The notes beneath the pieces are model-generated. The model worked only from the letters and a program-made list of their open reading frames with translations. It was not told the DNA's origin and searched no databases. A DNA stretch of 64,000 nt from Pocillopora verrucosa (taxonomy: Eukaryota > Cnidaria > Anthozoa > Scleractinia > Pocilloporidae), in contig NC_089315.1 of NCBI RefSeq assembly GCF_036669915.1, positions 3,188,953 to 3,252,952 on the forward strand, given 5' to 3'. The position numbers and the translations under genes are program-made. Shown in pieces: positions 1-12,215 of this stretch (the first letter of the stretch is position 1; the number at the start of each line of letters is the position of its first letter).

Positions 1-2345
1 TTATTAAGAAAGCAAATCGGACACTGTACTCCTGTCACCAATACACCGAACACACATGAAACCTCTGCGGTGTTGTATATTCCATGTATGCTTTGTGTCT
101 CTGAAACAACTCACGGCCGAAACACGAGCAGGCTCTACTCATATGAATTCTTGATGTGATAGGTGAAACAACTAAGTTCACTGTTTCTTCAGGTGTGCTT
201 ACTTTCAAAACAACTTTTTTTTGTGGTAAATTTTGACTTCTTGGTACGCACCTGTTCGGAACCAAATTTATCCGCAGGCTTTCTTGTTTTGTTTTGCATT
301 TCAAACCCCTCAATTGCCTGTCAAAAGAATAGGATTTCAGGAAAAACACGTTAGCTTAAGATAGCATGAATGCATGTATCTTTGAGAAATCGAAATAATC
401 AACCCTTATCCCTTGGTATTGTGGAAATTTAACTTCTACAAATAGACATAGACTGCACTGCTGAGAGAGCACTGGGGCCATGCGCATTAACTTAAGACTG
501 AGATCAAAAGACATCAAATTGGTATTGTTACCCTGAGATATCCTTGACACAGGTGCCTCATTCCTTGATATAAGTGCCACATTCCTTGGTGTTCCTGTAT
601 GGCTTTTTCACTCGCTAACAAAAACGAATTCAACTGTGTTTAATACACGAGAAGCAACACGGCTCTGTTCCACAGAGCAGTACAGAAACGGAACACGTAT
701 TCACCGGTTTTGGAGAAATTTTTGCCCTTATTCAGTGAATCACTTAAGGAAAACCGAGACTAACAAAGAGGAGCTTCTTCTCAGTACTCCATCAATGAAC
801 TTTATGTACAGCACGATGAAAGCTAAAACAACTTAAATATATTACCAAACGTAAATGTCCTGAGCGGTCATGCCCGAAGAGGAGAAGAGAGGGGGAAGGG
901 AGAGAGTAAGGGATAGCTTTATTGTGACTGATTCAGAGAAGTCCATCGTACGGGGAAAATTTAAAACAAAAGCAAAAAAACCTAAGCTCGCTCTTTCTTA
1001 CCCTTCTTTTTCTTTTTATTTTTCTTTCCACTCCGTCCACTTCTCTGCTCTGAAATAAATGAAGGAATGTAAGTTCGTTTGACCCTCAGACACACTAACA
1101 TCAGCGGGTATTTACGTTCTCCTTACTGTTCTCCATACTTTTCCTTAGGTGCTGACAAGGAGAATTTGTTTAACAATCAAGAGCCTCTTTAGTAAGTGAT
1201 CATTTCCTTTATTCTTGTGACCTGAATGTATGATTCAGGGGTGATATTGTGAGGAGAAATTACATGCTGGTCACTCGAAGGGGTCAAAGGGTTAATTTAC
1301 AGGGATAGGGATAGTAACACCACAGTTACGCTTGTTAAAAAAAATACATGCAAAAATTTCAGCGTGGGGTTATTAACTAGGAGTACAATGATTAATTCTG
1401 TAAAAATAGTACTAAAAGTTTGAAAATAAAATGAAAGTTTATAAAAAGTGAAAAGATGATTTCTCATGGAAACTAGCATGGATAAGCAATCGTGAATTTA
1501 ACAGACTGTAAACACTCTATTGCATTGACTATCTGAAAATTTACGAGGAATGGAGCAACGAGATCAACGAAATGCCTCCTAACTGAGAAATTCACCTTCA
1601 AATTCAGCCCTCAGACATTGTTTGGTTTGGTATTTTTCACGAAACTCTCCAGTAAACTCCTAGTTAAAAAACGCCACACTTTTGCTAGTGTGTAATTTAC
1701 GACACACGATTGAAAATTGCTCTTCATTTTGTGTCTACCTACCCAGTGCAGTCTCTTGGGCCTGCAATAATTTTTCAGCACGATTAAGGCACGTCATGTG
1801 CCATCCGAACAAGAAGTCCAGGTACCTTAGAAGTCAAAAAAATACAATTCAAGCTTCGGAGGAAAAAACCCACTCCTCATCGGCGGTTTTGAGTTGCGAT
1901 ATCTTACCAGAAAACGTAGTGATACTCGTGCGGACTGTAGAGTTCCAACTCAAACCCAGACAACAGATATTGAATCATGATGTTTAGTGTATGGTACAAC
2001 ACCCATGAACCAAAACAGGCAAAGTGCTGACGCTAGAAAATACAGAAAGGAAAAAAAAAACATTAAGTCAGTATAAGTTTTTTCTTTCTTTGGTTTCTGG
2101 TCTTTAAAAACAAACAAAATGATTCTTGTCTTAGACTGGAAGAGCAGTGATATGGGTCCTATTGATAAGGTGTCTATTAAACTTTCATTAACGCAATTAC
2201 CAATCAGCCAATCGCCAAAAAATTGAGGTCGAGGGAATGGCAAAAATGAACAGAATGCGAAAGCAACGAAGCAAACAATCTTCGTTTGTTTTCGACTCAG
2301 TAACTCATCGTTCTAATAATCACTTACTTTCAAAATTGTTCCTAC
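1..2345. other. NAA35 intron or 3' side, no exon recognised
   Basis: The stretch follows the NAA35 exon ending at 2346 on the minus strand. I searched for the next conserved block of the family (a Tyr-rich segment after VEPQ) and did not find it. It contains one ~200-bp TTAACCC-type repeat (1078-1294); nothing else is supported. Confidence 0.5.
1078..1294. repeat. ~200-bp TTAACCC..GGGTTAA interspersed repeat, copy 1
   Basis: The copy contains GTGCTGACAAGGAGAATTTG, TTTATTCTTGTGACCTGAAT, TGTGAGGAGAAATTA and ends GGGTCAAAGGGTTAA. The same ordered words recur at 7327, 10541, 25351, 35331, 37420, 49090 and 53979. The short terminal inversion and ~200-bp size suggest a non-autonomous DNA element. 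Confidence 0.8.
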
Positions 2346-5300
2346 CTGAGGCTCTACTTTGATTAACAAAGTATGAAGTTGCGCATCTACTTTGTCTGCC
2401 TGGAAATGAAAGAAAAGGGTCCTTTCTTAATCTGAATTACAACACAGCAAACCTTTTTCTTTAGTGTTAGTTTCCAACAAGTATTCCCCATCCAAAACTT
2501 CTAGCAGTTTCGCGCCCGTGCATGTAACTTCTAATCTTTTGCCTGTGGGCTATTAAAATTTAATCGATCGCATGAGGTATTTAGTTCACGAAGTATATAA
2601 GGTGACCTACTTCATCCTGAAGAGCAGCAAACTCCTCCAAAAGATGTGCCAACTTGTCTCTCTGCCGAGCACGATTGTGACCGAGAGCATGGATAATGGA
2701 CTTTACAGGCTACAAAAAAAAACCAAACAAATAACAAAAAATAAAGTCGTGGAGTTACAAGCAGTACGCGTAAGTAGTAGCGCTAACAATGAGTGGTAAG
2801 TATCACTACAATTCACTGAAATCTGCAGTAAATGCAGCCCTATCACACAAGCGCCAAAAGAACCGAGATGGCGTTCCGTCCTTTCCATGCAGCTATATTA
2901 TTTTTGTTGAGAAGTGCAAATATGCTTCCGATGGCCACAAGAAGAAGGCACAAATAATAACAGACGTTAGAAAGTTACTTTCGTAGAGATCAAGACCTAC
3001 CCTGAAAGCTCTGTTAATAAAACTATCGGCTAGGTCACTTGCTTTGGGGTTGGTACTGAGTGAGGATCTGAGGCAAAAACAAACAAACATAAAAAAGCAA
3101 CTCTTTATGAAAAGGTTCTCAGTAGGCCAGTCTTGTACCAGCAAATATGAAATATGAAAACAAGTGCAAGGTGGAGCTTCATGACTGTCTACAGTCATGT
3201 TTCTGTGTTCACTCATTGTAACTGATTAAGTCATTGGGAAGTTTCTGTAGGTCAATATGTCCAAAATGATTGGAAGACTACTGAGTAAATATGGCGCACG
3301 ACGTGACCCGAATCGACTCAACAAAAACAATAAAGAAAGAATTCTTTTTTACTGTACATAACTACAAAACCATGTCTTGTATCCCCCCCCCCCCCGCCCC
3401 CCTGCGTCGTAGTCAACATTATGCTTACTTCTCAGCAATGGACGGCGGACTGTTAAATGCTTTGATTGCATCTCTGATTGTCTCGGCTCTTCCCAAAAGA
3501 TTATTGTTGCGCCAAACAAGAAGCTGTACATGAAAGGAAAAACATCACGAATGTCACTCAACAAACGTATTTTGTTTGTAGCCTGTCAGTGACGCGGTAT
3601 ACGATGGCCTTGCGAGGCCAAAAGTAGGTGACTGACTACTGTAAGCGCAATCATGGCTGTGAAGCCTGTTGGACGGAAAACCGACTATAACGGGCTACTG
3701 TTAAAACACCCCTAGAAAGTCTCTCCTTTCTATAGAAAACTGCTTATGTCAAATTCACTGAGACTGTCTAGTCTTTTGAAATCATTTCCATCTCTTTTTT
3801 TTTTTTCTCTGTCAGGCACTTCGAGATGGGAGAACAAATAATCTGTGTTTATCCGTGCCGCTACCATTAACTGTGCTCCAAAATTGACGTAAATTTTCAC
3901 TTTTCCATTCGCTACAAACTTCTGTCGAGGATAACGAAACTTTTCTGGAAACAATTCAGGAAAAGAAAGAATAATGGACAGGGATTTAGCGAGAACAGCG
4001 CTTCTTATTCCAAGTCAAGAAAGACAACAGATACGTGCGGAATACTAAAAAAACTAAAACACTTCATAAGTATCATTAAAACAACCAAACTACCTGTAAA
4101 TATGAGCGTGTCAAAACACACGGCCGTTTCTTGCTGAATTCTGAAACGAAGTCCTGCAACAACACACTGTAACTGTTAAATTTGAAACGCTCTTTTATTT
4201 AGTGATCCGTCTAGACATCTTTTAATAAAGTAAATGAATTTGTTGCTGTTGTTCATTTACGTACTCTGCAGATTGACCTTCACGACTACTGCACTTTTTC
4301 TGGCAAATAAACCATTGCCACAGAGTTTTTTCGCAAGACTGAGAGATGCCAGCGAGCACGAAAAATTGGGAAACAAATTTCAATGACACTATTACACGTC
4401 AGTTTGGTATTACTAGTCCCCTGAGGGAAGCACAGGCGAAAATTGTTGTGAAAGGGGGTAAGAAACCGTGGTGCTGCGTCGGTGGGAGAGTATAACAGGG
4501 TAATTTGGTATTATTAACTGAGTTGATTACATAAATTGGCCATCGTAAAGAGTTTCAAAGCTGACGTTTCGAGCGTTAGCCCTTTGATCTAACAAAGGCC
4601 TGACGCTCGAAACGTCAGTTTTTAGATTCTTTACGGTGGCCAAGTTACGTTATCAACTCAGCTGAGAATACCAACTTACCCTGTACTAATTTCAACTTCG
4701 GCGCAGACAGACCCTTTTCATGACAAATACTAATAACAGTAAAAATGATCCCCCTGAGGTGCTTATCCGCTACAACTCCTGGTGTGACAGTGAATACGAC
4801 TTCCAACTGAAGATAACTGATTGAGTTATAAGCATCAGAAATTTCTTGGCTATGATGGGTACAGTCACAGCTCAACAATTCAATGCAGTAATTTTCATGC
4901 AACGTTTTAAAAGTTCCACTTACAATTACAATGTGAAGCGACGCATAGTTCACTACATCGCAGATATGAAGAAATCTTTTGACCATTTCTTCGGTATAAT
5001 CAATAGCCTGAAAGAAAGTAAACCTTTATAAGAATTTATATAATAAGCTGAAGTAGAGACGCAATTTGATCAGTTCTTATTAAACGTATAAAAGGACGTC
5101 TTATTGCAGCGTATAGATCACCCCTGATGAAGGCACTGGACGGGAGTGTCGAAACGTTGGGTCTATGAATTGTAACTTCTCGGTTACATTAATTAAATCT
5201 TTAAACCAGAGTAGCATCAAACCATGTCTGATTGTCCACCTGGTTGCCATGTGAACAGACGCATCGATGACGTCATCACTGACAACATTTTGCTTTTCCA

Positions 5301-8300
5301 TGATGTCGCACATCTGTTTTGTCATAGATCACAGATGACGTCAGACTGTGGTAAGAACACCAGTGAGACACTCAGCTGCGCCTGTGTGACACTTTTTTTT
5401 ATCTGACCACATTTTGACATCATCTGTGATCTTTTACTGCACAGACACATGGATTCTATTTGTTGAAAAATAAAATGTTATAAATCACACTCTTTGGTCA
5501 GACATGTAATCTCAATAGTTAATGTGGTGACAGATCTTACATCAAGTTTCTTTTGTCTGTGAATACCATGGTAGTTATCAATAAATATCTTTGCTTCTCA
5601 CAAGCAGGACCTCACTGGTTTTTCGCACTAGCTGCGATTTCATCAAATTCTGATGGGATACTCAAACTACACATTTTAGCCAGTGGCGATTGGAACGGCA
5701 AGTAAATCGCAAAGTAACAGTATGTCAGCCTGATATGTAACCTAGCACTTATTCTTGAATCTACCAATTAAAACAGCGCAATGTATGCTTCTGTTTGTCC
5801 AAGCTAACAACTGCATGATATACCAGATGAAACACAATTTTGCATCTTTGTTAATTGATAACATTTATTTATTATTTACAACTGTTCACCTGGTATCGAC
5901 CAAAAATGGCTGTATATCTCGGAAAGGATGGAGGTAAAAGTCTCTGATTGACCAGCGGTTCAAAACCCATTATACTACCTACAAGGACATCCAATAAATA
6001 AGAGTGTGTGAGTTGTTCTCTGAGTCTGACAAGTCTGATACACATCTTTCTGTTACCAGTAACCTAAAAGTATCTAACTATTAACTGTTTGATGAATACA
6101 AATTAAATCTAACACCAGTTCAAAATGTATGTCAGAAGAAAAACAATTCAATTCAAATCATTTAGAAAGTATGATGGGATACCTTGCCTGTTATCACCCG
6201 TGGATATTGGTTGAACACCTAACTCTACAGTCTTTCTGATTGGTTCAATCAGAGACAATGCAGTGCTTAATGACTGCTTGCCTGAGGCCACACCTGAACC
6301 CTAAAAATTGTGGATTTAAGAGTAACAATTCATTTAAGTAGTGCACTCATCACCCAAGAATGGTGTCACACTTGCCATTTCCAACAAAAAGTAAACAGGA
6401 ATAAGACTAGTGTGTGCATAGCTACGAATTTTTCTTTGAGTGGTCAATCAAGTATCTCATGAGTGAGCGCAGCACCAAGAGAGATATAGAGTCAAACACT
6501 TGAAAACAATTTTCATATCTATGTTGTGGTTCAATTTTATCCTTGATTCAAATTTTATTTTCCTTTGTTTCAAACTCATTATCCTACATTACAATACCCA
6601 AAAACAAAAGAAAAGAGAATTTGAACCAAGGATAAAATTGAACCACAACATCTACAAGCAACCATGTAGGCCTTTAGTAACAACAAAATTTGATGATCTT
6701 TGATCAGAGAAGCGTGAAAGGCATGTGATGTGTCAGCAGCTGATTGGCAAAACCAAACACACACAATTTTTTTTGCAGTTTACATCATGATAACACTTAA
6801 ACAATGCAAGGTGCTAAAATATCAATTGGAAGTAGCAAGCAAATGTCAATAATCAGTGCAAAAAATAGAAAATTGTTGAATTATTATTGAATTTTAGCAT
6901 TAAGATTCCACACACCTCTGACTTTTCCAGTGCAACTAAAGTGAGGTAAAATGATTTATAGAACTTTAATCTTGCTAAAACAGCTTCATACTCCTTAACT
7001 TGGCTCTGCAAGGAAAAAGAAATATTGAGAAACAGATTCTTAAACATACATTTTTATCATCATTTTTTCATTCCCACTCTTATTGTCACCGTGAAAAGTG
7101 AGCACTATGACAATAAACATTACAGAAATAAACGCAATTACACTTTTTTTCACACCAATTTGTAGAGTACACCATACCTTCACTGTATCTAAGTCACATT
7201 TGGGTTCTTCTCTCAGTCTGGTCTTCAATGGCTAGAAAACAGATTTAAGAGACATACCTTAGGGTACAGTAAAATGAACATTGTGCGGAGGACTGGGATT
7301 TAAAAAGCTCTGGTTTATGATGATGTAACCCTTTAGCTCCCACAAGTTACCAATGCAGGGTTTCTCCTTACAATATCAATGTAATATCAAACAGATAAGT
7401 GATGAGAATTAAGAAATCTATTAATTAGGGGATTCTTAGTTGATCCAGTACCAACTTCTCCAAACTAACATCATGAGAATTGCATGGCAGAAAGTAAGGA
7501 AAACTACTCTTGAGATCTTGGGAGTGAAAGGGATTGTACCTTTAATTTTCTACCAACTTCATCTTCTGCCTCTTTCAGCATACCTATAGGAGATTGACAT
7601 GAAAAAGATTTAAAGTGCTTATAATTATTATTATATTTGTTCATGATTTTGTGATTGTTATGACCTTTTAGTAACCTTCAAACTGAGAGGATACTGATCA
7701 CAAACCTGCGGCTCTTGTCTCTGTCACTTGAGTTGCAAATTTAAATCCATAAGTAATTGCTTGAAAATCTTCCTGGAAAAAAAAATACAGGAATTTCCAA
7801 GAACATTCTCCCTGCCAAGCTTTAGTGCTTTGTGTCTTAATTCAGATGCACTTGGCCCAACGTTTAAATGTTGAGATTTTTTTTTATTAAATATGAACTT
7901 AATACTAGCCATGGTGATTTTCTCATAATGAAAAACCCAATTTGTCACTGAATCATCATCTTACCTCCTCAAATACTTGAGCTCTGTTAACAATAGACTT
8001 GATTAGGTCACAAGTTTTTAACATGGCTATACAAAATGCCTGAAAAGAGATGCAAGGCATCAGACTTTCCTCTTAAGTACAATAATTTTAATCAATACCT
8101 AATAAGGACTGCTCTTATTTGTCAAAATTTTATTACTGGTACTTTAATTGTACTGGTAACCCAAGAATATTACCTAACTTAATAGGCCAAACTTTCTAAA
8201 GGCTTGTTGATGTAGTATGATTCACTCTGATGAAGGACTAATGCTGGCCAATTTACTCAGTTGATAAGGTCAGATTATCTTGTTGGTGTAATAACCCACA

Positions 8301-11300
8301 TTGAATGTTTAAAGAACACTGGAAAAGTTGTTAAATCACTCACCTTTAACAAGAGATTAACAAGCTTTTCAGAGCACTCTAAACATCCTACCTAGGTTTG
8401 GTTTAGTGGACAGTACCCCACCAATGGGAAGTGCAGTCTACTGCTTTTACACAGAATTTTTGAACATTGGAAATAAATTGACATGTGGTTCTTTCACAAC
8501 AATTCCTAATCCCCTATTTACCCATAAAGTAACTTTAAAACTCTAAGTGTGGTATCAGTAGATGTATGTTAAGTGAGGTTGACAGTAAATTGTGCATTGC
8601 GCTCTTAAAAGAAACATGTTACCTTAAGGCAAGGGTCTTCAATGATGAAGGGATTATGCATGTAGAGACAAGTAAAAACGGTCTGTACCAGGGAATGTCC
8701 ATCTAACCACGTAATCTGTATTTTAGACAAGAGTGAATGACAAAATAATGATAGGATGAGGCCTAAAATGGTGGAAGAATAATCTGGCTAACATAGAGAC
8801 AAATAGCAGGTTTTAAAGATTCACAAAATAGTCAATTACATGAGGTTGCTGAATCACTGGGTGATTGAATGTTACTCGGCTACCTACTTTCATTGACAGA
8901 AGAACTAACAAGGAGATTGAATGACTGACTAACAGACTAAGACACATTGAATGCCCAACTGATTGAGTGACTGTTAAACTAGATCCTTGACTTGATCACC
9001 AAATGGAAAACTGGATGCTTGTCTGATTGACCTACTGATGGAGAGACTTATTAACTGGATAACTACTGGTAACAAATTAACTAGTTGTGTTACTTATTCA
9101 CCAACACCTCCACTGACTGACTGATGCATGGATGCCAATGGACTGACAGACTGACTGACTGACTGACTAACTGATGGACTGAATAATTCTCTGACTGGTT
9201 TACTGGCTACCTGATGGCTAGCTAAGTAACTGAACAATTAACTAGCTAAATGGCTGTCTAGCTCACCAAATAGCCTAGTGACTGATTAACTGATCAAACC
9301 AAAAGAGAAAAATTAACACACAAACCAATTAAGAAAATATTGGCCAACTTATCAAGTTCAAATTTTGCAGTTGATATCATTTAAAGGTAAATGTACCTAC
9401 CAAGCAAGCTATCAATTCATCCATGATACCAATAAGTTCTTTGGGAGTTAAATCTTTGATTCTTACAAGACCAGCCTTGGTAAGAAAAAAGGAAATCATG
9501 TCTTTTAGATGGGAATTACTCACCAGCTTTCTCCAGCAGTAGATTTTAACAAAATAGTAATAAGCTACTTATCCCATATTTAATTTTAGCATATGCATAT
9601 CAGTACCAATATGGAAGCATTTTTCAAAGATATTCAATATATGAACAAGGCAGAAAAAAGTTGAGGTTTTTCACCAGGGAAAAATATACTGTGCAGTGGT
9701 ATCCATCAAAAGAAAGGCAGTATTTTTAGGCAAAGGAAAGTTACATGCTGGTTTGCACTGGACATAAATATAGACAATAAGATCCCAACACTCACTTTAA
9801 CTGCTGGCTCAAATTGAAGAACTTTCTTTGCTTTGTTACCAACATTCCAGCATCCATTTTGGGATCCATCATCTCAATTGCTGACATGGCTTCAAACAAG
9901 CCAATCTTGCATAAGGAAAAAATTAAAAGAAAAAGAGACTTTCTCAGACACTCTCCATTGAAAGCACAATCTGAAAATTTTGATTGCTGAAAATAGTACA
10001 ATTATAATAAACTATGTACTTACATGTTGTCATGCACAGCCTCACCCAGTTTCAATTCTGTAAGAAAAACAGAAAATGAAAAGTTACCTCAGTCTGTTGA
10101 CATGTTCATCATCCCTATTTTAATAATATTGTATGTTTAAGACCACACACTTAGAAAGGAGGGAAAGTCATTAATCTGCACCAATGACTTGTAGACTGTG
10201 TGTGCTTCAAGCCTGAAACTAGTGCAAATGTCTCAATTTCTTGGAAAACTTCAGCCTCTTGCACCTCAATCATCGTCAAATTAGGGTGAAAGTATTTAAC
10301 ACAACTTATTCTAATCAAATAGCATTGAATATCAACTACACTCCTTAAAGATGGCTGCTTAATTTCATAAAGCTTGCTAAGAACGGACTACAAGAAACAG
10401 AACATCTTGGTTAGATTACATTTTATACTAGAATGGTCTTACCAGATGCAGCCTCTGTAAAATTGTCTGTAATGTCTTCCCAGTTGTACTGAGGTTCATT
10501 TGCACCTGAAGGAAACAGGGAATGAAAGGTTACTGCATTTAACCCTTCAACTACCATGAGTGACCAAGACATAATTTCTCTTTATAATATTAACACAATA
10601 TCAACCAGATAAGTGATGAGAATAATAAAAAATATTGATTTGGGGATAATTGGTTGATCCAACACTGAACTAACATTACAAAATTGTATGGTTGACAGTA
10701 AGGAGAATTAAAAATTGGATCTTGAGTAAAGGGTTAATAAACACATGTACTGCCCTGCTACACATTAATCACTCTAAGTGATAATTTAATGTTGACTGAG
10801 TGTTCCATTCCATTTGAGTTAGCAAATTAATGCTTAAAGTATCCAATTTCCATCTTTTTTAGAAAATCACCTAAGGTGTTGAAAACAATGTAATGCAGAA
10901 CCACAAATGTTTAAATTTCAGATTTATACAGGTTGGCATCTTAACTGTGTTATAGACCAATCAAGTAACAACTACAATAAAAATGGGGAAATGTACAACT
11001 AATCAGGGTAGTGCACCACCCTTGGGCTTTAGGGTAACCTTACTTTGAGACATTTTTAATCTGATAAAAGTTACTTTGCCGAAGTTATAATCAATGAAAG
11101 AGGGGTAATTCACCTGGTGTACAATTGGTGATATTACACAAGAACAAAACCTGACCCTTTTGCAGAGACAGCTAACTGAAAAATGTCTCACCTGATATCG
11201 ACTGCAAATTGCAAACTCTATTGCCATAACAAAGTAGGCACCTGATAACTACGCTCCACTACACTAGACTGATTTATGACAATCACTTATAAATGTTTTG

Positions 11301-11795
11301 ACAATAACACAAGATAACAACTACGCAAAACAATTTCCTGACAACGTTAAATGAACTTTCACCGCCTTGAGTGGAGAATAATGGTCACATAAGTTTATGC
11401 CTTTCTAATCCAATTTATTTTCTGGTAAGCTTAAATTTTTTAAATTGAAGTCTGAGATAGATTTAAACCATATTGCACTGCATTCGATGGTTCAATGTAT
11501 ACTCACCCAACTTTGAAAGAGTCTTTGTAATAGATTCTACGCCACTGACAACTTCATTTGTGAGAGCGGACAGTTCATCGCTGCAAATTAACATCGATTT
11601 TTTCCACAAAGATTATAAAGTAGAACAGCACGCGTAGGTCAATCCGATATTAATCCAAAAATATAACCTGATCGCTCAAAATTAGCTGAGAAAGGGCTTG
11701 GGAATAACTTTTTGAAGGAAACGAGGAGAGCCTTACACCAACCTATTATCTTTGTCGCCTGCCTCCTCAAGAGCAGCACTCTCGTTGTCCGCCAT
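2346..11795 (-). CDS. NAA35: N-alpha-acetyltransferase 35, NatC auxiliary subunit (NAA35/MAK10), 3' end beyond window
   Basis: Auxiliary, ribosome-anchoring subunit of the NatC N-terminal acetyltransferase. Twenty coding exons read on the minus strand: 11795-11743, 11580-11507, 10505-10443, 10057-10024, ~9906-9796, 9475-9401, 8715-8623, 8039-7965, 7772-7706, 7583-7540, 7231-7178, 7005-6916, 6300-6183, 5978-5890, 5007-4924, 4153-4094, 3523-3429, 3067-3001, 2709-2611, 2399-2346. Diagnostic family stretches are visible: [98 protein letters not shown]. About 500 residues are present; the family is ~725, so the C-terminal third should lie left of base 1. The start is the first ATG, within an AAGATGGCGG context. 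The fifth exon carries two frame breaks (see findings). Identity is secure; exact ends of exon 5 are not. Confidence 0.93.
4500..4690. repeat. GACGTTTCGAGCGTTAG fold-back element, copy 1
   Basis: Two inverted arms: ATTGGCCATCGTAAAGAG..GCTGACGTTTCGAGCGTTAG and, after a short centre, CTGACGCTCGAAACGTCAG..CTTTACGGTGGCCAAGTTA, then CAACTCAGCTGAG. It is a miniature inverted-repeat element in a NAA35 intron; the same words recur at 16358, 17876, 21318 and 61045. Confidence 0.85.
5229..5465. repeat. TGACGTCA-bearing fold-back element, copy 1
   Basis: GAACAGACGCATCGATGACG, ATGACGTCAGACTGTGGTAAG, GACCACATTTTGACATCATC and ACAGACACATGGATTCTATT form nested inverted words around CATCTGTGATC. A related copy lies at 15772-15914. 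Confidence 0.7.
6521..6652. repeat. Palindromic MITE with GTGGTTCAATTTTATCCTTG arms
   Basis: TGTGGTTCAATTTTATCCTTG at the left and CAAGGATAAAATTGAACCAC at the right are near-perfect inverted arms of about 45 bp, extending inward through TTCAAATTTTATTTTCC / AAAGAGAATTTGAACC. It sits in a NAA35 intron. Confidence 0.85.
7327..7534. repeat. ~200-bp TTAACCC..GGGTTAA repeat, copy 2
   Basis: Begins TAACCCTTTAGCTCC, contains AGATAAGTGATGAGAAT and GGTTGATCCA-like words shared with the copy at 10541, and ends GGGAGTGAAAGGG. It sits in a NAA35 intron. Confidence 0.7.
8930..9300. repeat. Degenerate GACT/CTGA tetranucleotide array
   Basis: Dense ACTGA/GACTG words with frequent substitutions; the purest run is GACTGACTGACTGACTGACT near 9143-9165. 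It is an old microsatellite expansion in a NAA35 intron. A second one lies in the myosin gene at 50290-50960. Confidence 0.75.
10541..10738. repeat. ~200-bp TTAACCC..GGGTTAA repeat, copy 3
   Basis: Begins AACCCTTCAACTACC, contains CCAGATAAGTGATGAGAAT and GGTTGATCCAACACTG, and ends GAGTAAAGGGTTAA. It lies in NAA35 intron 2 and is closest to the copy at 7327. Confidence 0.75.
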
Positions 11796-12215
11796 CTTGA
11801 ATTCCTCGTCCTCAGTCTTACATCGTCCTTTTTATCCGACAGGGTCCTGAGACTTAATCAAATGAAATTTCAAATAAATACTGAAAGTAAACATTTTTTT
11901 TTTCGGTATTTAATGAAAATCAAATGGTAAAAAGAATAGAAGTTGAATTCAAATTCTGATCTCCTTCCAGCAAGAAAGTTGAAACAAAAACGAAAACGGA
12001 TGCCGTAGTTCCTAAATTCTTTATCCAGAGTTCCAGTACATGAATTGTATTTACCGTCGGACGTAATCGGAATGCCGAAGATGTCAGTCGAAAATATTGC
12101 GAAGATTCCGAAGACAGGAAAAAGTTTTGTTGTGGGTCTGACGCACAAGGTGGATCACTAAGAGATAAAATAATTCGTTCTTCTCCATTGTGGACTAGTC
12201 TGTTCTCTGAATAAA
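11796..12215. promoter_or_regulatory. Bidirectional promoter between NAA35 and SERINC
   Basis: The NAA35 start codon (minus, 11795) and the SERINC start codon (plus, 12216) face away from each other across only 420 bp. The NAA35 ATG sits in AAGATGGCGGAC on the minus strand, which resembles a YY1-type downstream promoter element that overlaps the start codon. No TATA box is evident next to either gene. That both genes share this promoter is inferred from the spacing. Confidence 0.6.

Noticed and set aside
3730..3954. Minus-strand ORF with [13 protein letters not shown] in the NAA35 gene
   Set aside because: I tested it as a NAA35 exon; it does not match the family, whereas the exons at 4153-4094 and 3523-3429 join in frame without it.
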